DNA of 9,330 nucleotides from Bacteroidia bacterium (GTDB taxonomy: Bacteria > Bacteroidota > Bacteroidia > Bacteroidales > Dysgonomonadaceae): positions 1-9,330 of the forward strand of contig JAUNRY010000072.1 of the NCBI GenBank assembly GCA_030539475.1. Reading direction: 5' to 3'. Under the pieces are notes generated by a model. It worked only from the letters and a program-made list of their open reading frames with translations, searched no databases and was not told the DNA's origin. Shown here one piece after another: positions 5,520 through 9,330 of this stretch. The position numbers were made by a program, and so were the translations under genes. Each line of letters starts with the position of its first letter. Within the stretch, counting starts at the first letter, position 1.

Positions 5520-6494
5520 ATGAAAAAAACTTTATTATTTGGTTTAATGTTACTGTTTTTGGCAACAGTAAGCGCCCAAAAATCCGGAAATCCGGTTTTC
5601 CCGGGTTGGTATGCCGACCCCGAAGCAACTATTTTCGGCGATAAATACTGGATTTATCCCACTTTTTCGGCTCCATACAAGCAGCAGATATTTATGGACG
5701 CGTTCTCGTCGCCCGATTTGGTAAACTGGACAAAACACAGCAGAATTATAGACAATTCAGCCATCAAATGGGCCTGGCGAGCCATGTGGGCGCCGGCAAT
5801 AGTGGAAAAAGAAGGTAAATATTATTTGTTTTTCGCGGCTAATGATATTCAAAACGATGAGGAAGAGGGCGGCATCGGTATTGGCGTATCCGATAGCCCC
5901 GAAGGCCCTTTTCGCGACTATCTGGGAAAACCGCTGCTCGATAAGTTTCACAACGGAGCGCAGCCCATCGATCAGTTTGTTTTTAAAGATGTGGACGGCC
6001 AGTATTACATGATTTACGGCGGATGGCGGCATTGCAACATCACAAAACTAAACGACGATTTCACCGGCTTTGTCCCCTTCGACGACGGAACCGTTTTCAA
6101 GGAAATCACACCCGAAGGGTACGTGGAAGGCTCGGTGATGTTTATCCGCGACGGCAAATACTACTTCATGTGGTCTGAAGGCGGCTGGACCGGGCCCAAT
6201 TACCGTGTGGCGTATGCCATAAGCGACTCGCCGATGGGGCCTTTCGAACGCATTGGCGTTGTTTTGGAACAAGACGATAAGATTGCCAACGGCGCCGGGC
6301 ATCACTCGGTTATAAACGTGCCCGGAACCGATGATTGGTATATTGTGTATCACAGGCGTCCGCTTTCCGAAACCGACGGAAATTCCCGAATGACCTGTAT
6401 CGACAAAATGAAGTTTGACGGCAACGGAAAAATACTGCCCGTTGTAATGACCAACGAGGGCGTGAAAGCGAGGCCGTTGAGTGAAGTAAAGTGA
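5520..6494 (+). CDS. Exported glycoside hydrolase family 43 enzyme
   Basis: 324 residues with a signal peptide cut after VSA (about residue 19) and no lipobox, so a periplasmic or secreted enzyme. The mature chain is one five-bladed GH43 domain with no accessory sugar-binding module. Family active-site residues can be placed: general base Asp33 in GWYADPEA, pKa-tuning Asp151 in QPIDQFVF, general acid Glu203 in EGSVMFIRDG. GHHSV (260-264) near the end is the usual late motif. GH43 enzymes are mostly inverting arabinofuranosidases, xylosidases or arabinanases; repeated short motifs such as GKYYLFF, GQYYMIYGG and GKYYFMWSEGG mark the blades. Substrate cannot be decided from sequence alone. It stands alone, divergent from the Spy-like gene and convergent with the cupin gene 25 bp away; no SusC/SusD or sugar regulator is in view. 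No terminator hairpin follows. Confidence 0.93.
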   Translation: MKKTLLFGLMLLFLATVSAQKSGNPVFPGWYADPEATIFGDKYWIYPTFSAPYKQQIFMDAFSSPDLVNWTKHSRIIDNSAIKWAWRAMWAPAIVEKEGKYYLFFAANDIQNDEEEGGIGIGVSDSPEGPFRDYLGKPLLDKFHNGAQPIDQFVFKDVDGQYYMIYGGWRHCNITKLNDDFTGFVPFDDGTVFKEITPEGYVEGSVMFIRDGKYYFMWSEGGWTGPNYRVAYAISDSPMGPFERIGVVLEQDDKIANGAGHHSVINVPGTDDWYIVYHRRPLSETDGNSRMTCIDKMKFDGNGKILPVVMTNEGVKARPLSEVK

Positions 6495-6519
6495 AAATAA
6501 GAGTTCGCGCCACCGGTAT

Positions 6520-7086
6520 TTATTTCCAAACCGTTACCAAACCTTTTTCCGCTCCCAAAAGCGGATCGGTTTCAGGTATCCGAACTTTCGCTATGTTTTC
6601 ATCCGCTTGCGGGCGATCGGTTTTTTCACCCCGGAGCAAGTCGGGGCTTTTCCCATCGGGATACGCGCCCACAACCGTAAAATCATCGCTGTGCGCCAGG
6701 CACTTGTGCCCTACGCCGGGAGGGATTATAATGATGTCGCCGGGTTTAACGTCAAAAACTTTTCCCCCTTCGCCACCCAGCAACAGTTTTGCCGTTCCGC
6801 TGAAAACGCCGAGAACTTCCGACGTATTGCTGTGATAATGATGAAAAGGATACACGCCCCATCGCCAGCCGTTGTGCCAGTTGTTTTTTTCGAACGTTTT
6901 CTCCAACCATTCGGCTGCGGTATTTCCGGTTTCGGTAAATACGTTGCGATAGAGCAGGAGAGGCAGTTTGTTGTTGGGAATTACACCGTCGTCTTTGAAA
7001 AAGAATGTTTCGGGTTGGATATTTTGAGTGTTCATTGGAAGCAAAAAGAATAGTGATACAATAAAAAATAGAACCCTGATGTTCAT
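6520..7086 (-). CDS. YjlB-like cupin protein with an N-terminal export signal
   Basis: 188 residues. A single cupin domain: motif 1 has His83, His85 and Glu90 in HHYHSNTSEVLGVFSG, motif 2 is GDIIIIPPGVGHK with His127, so the metal-binding set is complete. The FFFKDDGVIPNNKLPLLLY opening and HNGWRWGVYPFHHYH segment are those of the YjlB/COG4297 cupins, a family of unknown reaction. The first 17 residues (MNIR then a run of hydrophobics) look like a signal peptide or anchor placed before the ordinary family start; Met18 would give the cytoplasmic family form. A consensus promoter 25 bp upstream of the longer start gives a short leader of about 18 bases, in favour of the ATG at 7086. Convergent with the GH43 gene; 62 bp downstream of the EamA stop, with no terminator between. 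Confidence 0.88.
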   Translation of the reverse strand: MNIRVLFFIVSLFFLLPMNTQNIQPETFFFKDDGVIPNNKLPLLLYRNVFTETGNTAAEWLEKTFEKNNWHNGWRWGVYPFHHYHSNTSEVLGVFSGTAKLLLGGEGGKVFDVKPGDIIIIPPGVGHKCLAHSDDFTVVGAYPDGKSPDLLRGEKTDRPQADENIAKVRIPETDPLLGAEKGLVTVWK

Positions 7087-7110
7087 ACGTTAAAAAATAA
7101 ATCATTGAAA

Positions 7111-7140
7111 CAAAGATATAAAACAATCGGCAAAATCCAA
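7111..7140 (-). promoter_or_regulatory. Consensus Bacteroidetes promoter for the cupin gene
   Basis: Minus strand: TTG (7140-7138), 19-bp spacer, TATCTTTG (7118-7111). Both elements and spacing match the phylum consensus. It starts only 8 bp after the EamA stop codon, so the cupin gene has its own promoter although read-through from upstream is possible. Confidence 0.78.
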
Positions 7141-7148
7141 CTCCCGCA

Positions 7149-8081
7149 TTAGTTGATTTTTGGGCTGTCGGATATTTTTTCTTTATACAATTGTACCCGC
7201 GATTTGCTTTGTGTTACAATATAAACTCCCACAAACACAAGAAACGTGGAAATTAGCTTATCCAATCCAAACCGGTCTATTCCTGCCATAACGGCAACAA
7301 AGGATGCCACGATGGGCTGCAAGTAGTTGTACATGCTTACCGTGGTGGGGCGCAACGTTTTTTGACCGACAGGTATCAGCATGTAAGTGAAAAAAGTGGA
7401 AAGCACCACTACGTATCCAATCCGAAGGAAAACGCTTGTGTCGAATGACGAGAAGTCGGTTGTTGCCAATGCGTTGTGGCTCATTGGGTAGGTAAGTATC
7501 GCGGCAAACAGAAACATCCATTTCATGGCGGTTAACGGCGAATAACGCATAATCAGGTTTTTGAAAAGCGTGAGATAAAGCCCGAAAGAAAACACGGAAA
7601 ACAAAACAAAGATATTTCCGGAAAAAGTTCCGCTTCCATCGGTTTTATGGGCGCCTAAAATAAGGATTAGCGCGCCCGAAGCTCCCAACAGCACTCCCAT
7701 GGCTTTTTTCCAGGTTACCGGTTCTTTCAGCAATAACGCGGCAAGCAACATGGTTACAATGGGCAGCAACGTAACAACGAGCGAAGCATCGATGGGCGAT
7801 GTTTTGGATAATCCGAAAATAAAGAAAGTTTGATTGAGCACGATGGCGAAAACCGCCGCGAAGAAAAACATCAATATGTCTTTTTTCGGCACCACTTCTT
7901 TTTTAACAAAAAGAGAAGCAATCCAGAATAATACGGCAGCCCCTATCATCCTCAAAAAAGTCATTACAAACGGATTGAGGACATCCGGAACAATGGTTCG
8001 GGTAATGGGTGTGTTTAAACCGAAAACAATATTAGCGATAAAAAGCGCCAGGTGTCCTTGTTGCTTAGTGTAGCCCGCCAT
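7149..8081 (-). CDS. EamA/DMT-superfamily transporter
   Basis: 310 residues, about ten membrane helices in two homologous EamA halves (roughly residues 10-142 and 153-292), the standard length and layout of drug/metabolite transporters. Family features seen: NTPITR after the first helix, the SLVVTLLPIVTMLLAALLLKEPVTWKKAMGVLLGASG block closing the first half, and the matching YNYLQPIVASFVAVMAGIDRFGLDKLISTFLVFVGVYIV block closing the second. Most such proteins export amino acids, nucleotides or other metabolites at the inner membrane; the substrate cannot be read from the sequence. The tail is charged and cytoplasmic. The ATG directly follows the stop codon of the DedA gene, so translation is coupled and the two share a transcript. 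No terminator follows. Confidence 0.92.
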   Translation of the reverse strand: MAGYTKQQGHLALFIANIVFGLNTPITRTIVPDVLNPFVMTFLRMIGAAVLFWIASLFVKKEVVPKKDILMFFFAAVFAIVLNQTFFIFGLSKTSPIDASLVVTLLPIVTMLLAALLLKEPVTWKKAMGVLLGASGALILILGAHKTDGSGTFSGNIFVLFSVFSFGLYLTLFKNLIMRYSPLTAMKWMFLFAAILTYPMSHNALATTDFSSFDTSVFLRIGYVVVLSTFFTYMLIPVGQKTLRPTTVSMYNYLQPIVASFVAVMAGIDRFGLDKLISTFLVFVGVYIVTQSKSRVQLYKEKISDSPKIN

Positions 8082-8843
8082 TTAAATTGTTTCTTCCCGG
8101 GGAAGTTTCTTCTTCCTTTTTCTAATTAAATGCCGGACAACAAAATAAGCTATCATAAGGATTAGCAAGACAAGGATAATGTAACTCAACTCATGGCTGT
8201 ATTTGTTGATTAAATCGGCTTGCCCGTGCGCCAGATAACCCACCAGCGCCAGCACAATATTCCAGATGCCGGCGCCCAGCACCGTATAAATGGTGAAAGG
8301 GATTAAATTCATGCGGGCCAAGCCGGCCGGCAACGATATCAGCTGCCTGATTCCGGGAATTAAACGTCCGATAAAGGTAGATATTTTGCCGTGTTTATTG
8401 AAGTAACTTTCTGCCTTCTGAACTTTTTCGCTGCTTAAAAGCAGAAATTTGCCAAATCTGCTGTCGGCAATTTTATATACAATGGGACGGCCGAGCCAAA
8501 GAGCCAGAAAATAATTTATATAAGCTCCAATCAGTGCGCCCAGCGTACCGAATAAGACTACCAGAAAAATATTCAAATCACTTTCGGGTTTACTGGCAAT
8601 GTAGGCTGCCGGCGGAATTACCACTTCCGAAGGAAAAGGAATAAACGAACTTTCAACGGTCATTAAGGCAGTGATGGTGCCGTAGTTCATGTTGTTTTCG
8701 TACCAGTGTTCTATTTTCTGTATCCAGGTTGTTTGGCTGACGGTGTCGCCGAGAACAACCGAATTTTCTATCGGTTGCGCCCCCAGAGTCTGAGGCACAA
8801 GAAAAGCAATGGTGAAAGCGATGCTTAAAAATATTTTTTTCAT
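8082..8843 (-). CDS. DedA-family membrane protein with cleavable-looking N-terminus
   Basis: 253 residues. The DedA (SNARE-associated, PF09335) core runs from about residue 45 to 235. Conserved elements seen: VESSFIPFPSEVVIPPAAY with Glu64 and Glu73, the re-entrant loop GTLGALIGAYINYFLALWLGR, and FIGRLIPGIRQLISLPAGLARM with Arg160 and Arg166, the arginines essential in E. coli YqjA/YghB. DedA proteins move polyprenyl-phosphate carriers or phospholipids across the inner membrane and support proton-linked homeostasis. An extra N-terminal segment with a signal-like hydrophobic stretch and LGAQ (residues 20-23) precedes the core. The C-terminus is strongly basic (RHLIRKRKKK). I chose ATG 8843 over TTG 8846 one codon upstream. 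First gene of a two-gene operon with the EamA transporter. Confidence 0.93.
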   Translation of the reverse strand: MKKIFLSIAFTIAFLVPQTLGAQPIENSVVLGDTVSQTTWIQKIEHWYENNMNYGTITALMTVESSFIPFPSEVVIPPAAYIASKPESDLNIFLVVLFGTLGALIGAYINYFLALWLGRPIVYKIADSRFGKFLLLSSEKVQKAESYFNKHGKISTFIGRLIPGIRQLISLPAGLARMNLIPFTIYTVLGAGIWNIVLALVGYLAHGQADLINKYSHELSYIILVLLILMIAYFVVRHLIRKRKKKLPREETI

Positions 8844-8873
8844 CAAGTGGCTGTCTGTTTTTTATTACGCCCG

Positions 8874-8881
8874 CAAAAATA
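8874..8881 (-). promoter_or_regulatory. -7 box of the DedA-EamA promoter
   Basis: TATTTTTG on the minus strand, an exact TAnnTTTG match 31 bp upstream of the DedA ATG. The expected -33 position has ATG rather than TTG, so the upstream element is weak. It would start RNA near 8867. The -33 position touches the edge of the 7-bp periodic tract. Confidence 0.55.
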
Positions 8882-8902
8882 CAACATTTTTTGGAAATAG
8901 AC

Positions 8903-8979
8903 ATCGGGATTTGAGATTTCAGGCACCAGACATCAAAGCACAGACAAAACACAGACAGTCTGATATCTGTATTCTGATA
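8903..8979. repeat. Degenerate 7-bp periodic repeat tract
   Basis: Eleven 7-base blocks can be laid end to end without a gap. Three on the right are near-identical on the plus strand: TCTGATA, TCTGTAT, TCTGATA (8959-8979). Several on the left match in the opposite orientation on the minus strand: TCTGTGC, TCTGGTG, CCTGAAA and TCTCAAA, all in the same 7-base phase. CAGACAGTCTG (8952-8962), a perfect 5-bp inverted repeat about one base, joins the two orientations. AGACATC also recurs at 8899 and 8928. No coding potential is evident. Confidence 0.55.
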
Positions 8980-8999
8980 GCGAAGCGGTCTCTTATCTT

Positions 9000-9329
9000 C
9001 TAATAATACGTGTGCACAATATCAATAACCTGCGATTTTGCCATATCGGCCGGGTTTGTTCCCGGTTTTCCTTCGGGAATTTCCAGTTGCAATCCGGCAA
9101 AATGTTTTTTCCAATAAGGTTCCGTTTCTCCGGTTTCTTTGTTTTTGAAAGACATGGCAACAGCAGGGAAAATGGGATTTTTCAATGAATCCAGAAACGT
9201 GAAGCGAACCAATTCAGAACAATAATACGCCTCGTTCCCTTCTGCGTAAGCATAATCATAGGGTTGTCCCAATTGTTCGGCGGCCTCTTCCACCGCCAAC
9301 GGAATTATGTATTGAAATTCGGGTTTTAC
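9000..9329 (-). CDS. YiiX/C92-like permuted papain-fold amidase, 5' part outside window
   Basis: Only the last 109 residues are visible; the frame is open to the window edge, so the start lies beyond 9330, and the internal TTG at 9299 is not a real start. The block LGQPYDYAYAEGNEAYYCSELVRFTF fits the YiiX/YebB (DUF830, Peptidase_C92) family, in which the catalytic cysteine sits in YCSEL, here visible Cys37; in this circularly permuted NlpC/P60-related fold the histidine lies nearer the N-terminus, out of view. Members cleave amide or peptide-like bonds and are often exported; the substrate is unknown. The tail (KKHFAGLQLEIPEGKPGTNPADM) is normal for the family. Stop is TAG. It lies upstream of the DedA gene in the same direction, separated by the 7-bp periodic tract and by a separate -7 box, so it is probably a different transcript. 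Confidence 0.8.
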   Translation of the reverse strand, partial: VKPEFQYIIPLAVEEAAEQLGQPYDYAYAEGNEAYYCSELVRFTFLDSLKNPIFPAVAMSFKNKETGETEPYWKKHFAGLQLEIPEGKPGTNPADMAKSQVIDIVHTYY

Positions 9330-9330
9330 T

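Noticed and set aside
6607..7053. 148-codon open frame antisense to the cupin gene
   Set aside because: The opposite strand encodes an intact cupin with all metal ligands and a consensus promoter.
5192..7086. Polysaccharide utilization locus around the GH43 gene
   Set aside because: No SusC/SusD pair, hybrid sensor or sugar transporter is present, and the neighbouring genes are divergent or convergent with the GH43 gene.
8844..8846. TTG start for the DedA gene one codon upstream
   Set aside because: The ATG at 8843 is directly next to it and gives a normal MKK signal-like start.
1..9330. Mobile element, phage, CRISPR or RNA gene
   Set aside because: No transposase, integrase, spaced direct repeats, or tRNA/rRNA-like sequence was seen on either strand.

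Overview
This is a Bacteroidetes chromosomal segment, most like Bacteroidales (placement inferred; genus not resolved). Three things point there. Genes lack Shine-Dalgarno sequences. Four start regions carry exact TAnnTTTG -7 boxes, two of them with a TTG/TTTG -33 element at 19-21 bp. The gene families are typical of the phylum: DUF5606, a DUF4890/Spy-like protein, a small DUF2582-type winged helix protein, an exported GH43 enzyme and lipobox lipoproteins.

Layout. (1) 2-742 (+) is the 3' three quarters of galE, convergent with 769-1533 (-), a lipoprotein of unknown function. (2) 1677-3352 (-) runs DUF5606 protein, cdsA (6-bp gap, same operon), then a 72-residue winged helix protein after a 170-bp gap. 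It ends in two tandem hairpin terminators. (3) A divergent promoter region leads rightwards to a lipoprotein beta-propeller lactonase (3493-4665, +). That gene converges on an exported Spy/DUF4890-like protein (4757-5191, -), with one strong GC-rich terminator between them. (4) A 328-bp divergent spacer separates the Spy-like gene from an exported GH43 glycosidase (5520-6494, +), which converges on a cupin with an N-terminal export signal (6520-7086, -). (5) 7149-8843 (-) is a DedA protein and an EamA/DMT transporter whose stop and start codons abut. (6) An AT-rich spacer with a decayed 7-bp periodic repeat separates DedA from the 3' part of a YiiX/C92-like amidase gene at the window edge (9000-9329, -).

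How the genes work together: this looks like ordinary housekeeping and envelope gene content rather than one pathway. cdsA makes CDP-diacylglycerol for phospholipids, DedA proteins handle lipid carriers, galE supplies UDP-galactose for surface glycans, and five products carry export signals. The GH43 gene stands alone, with no SusC/SusD pair, so this is not a polysaccharide utilization locus within the window. I found no tRNA, rRNA, CRISPR array, IS element or phage gene. I do not see a new multi-gene system. The less ordinary signals are non-coding (a promoter-overlapping dyad, a heptamer-periodic tract and tandem terminators) and two enzyme families that appear relocated outside the cytoplasm.
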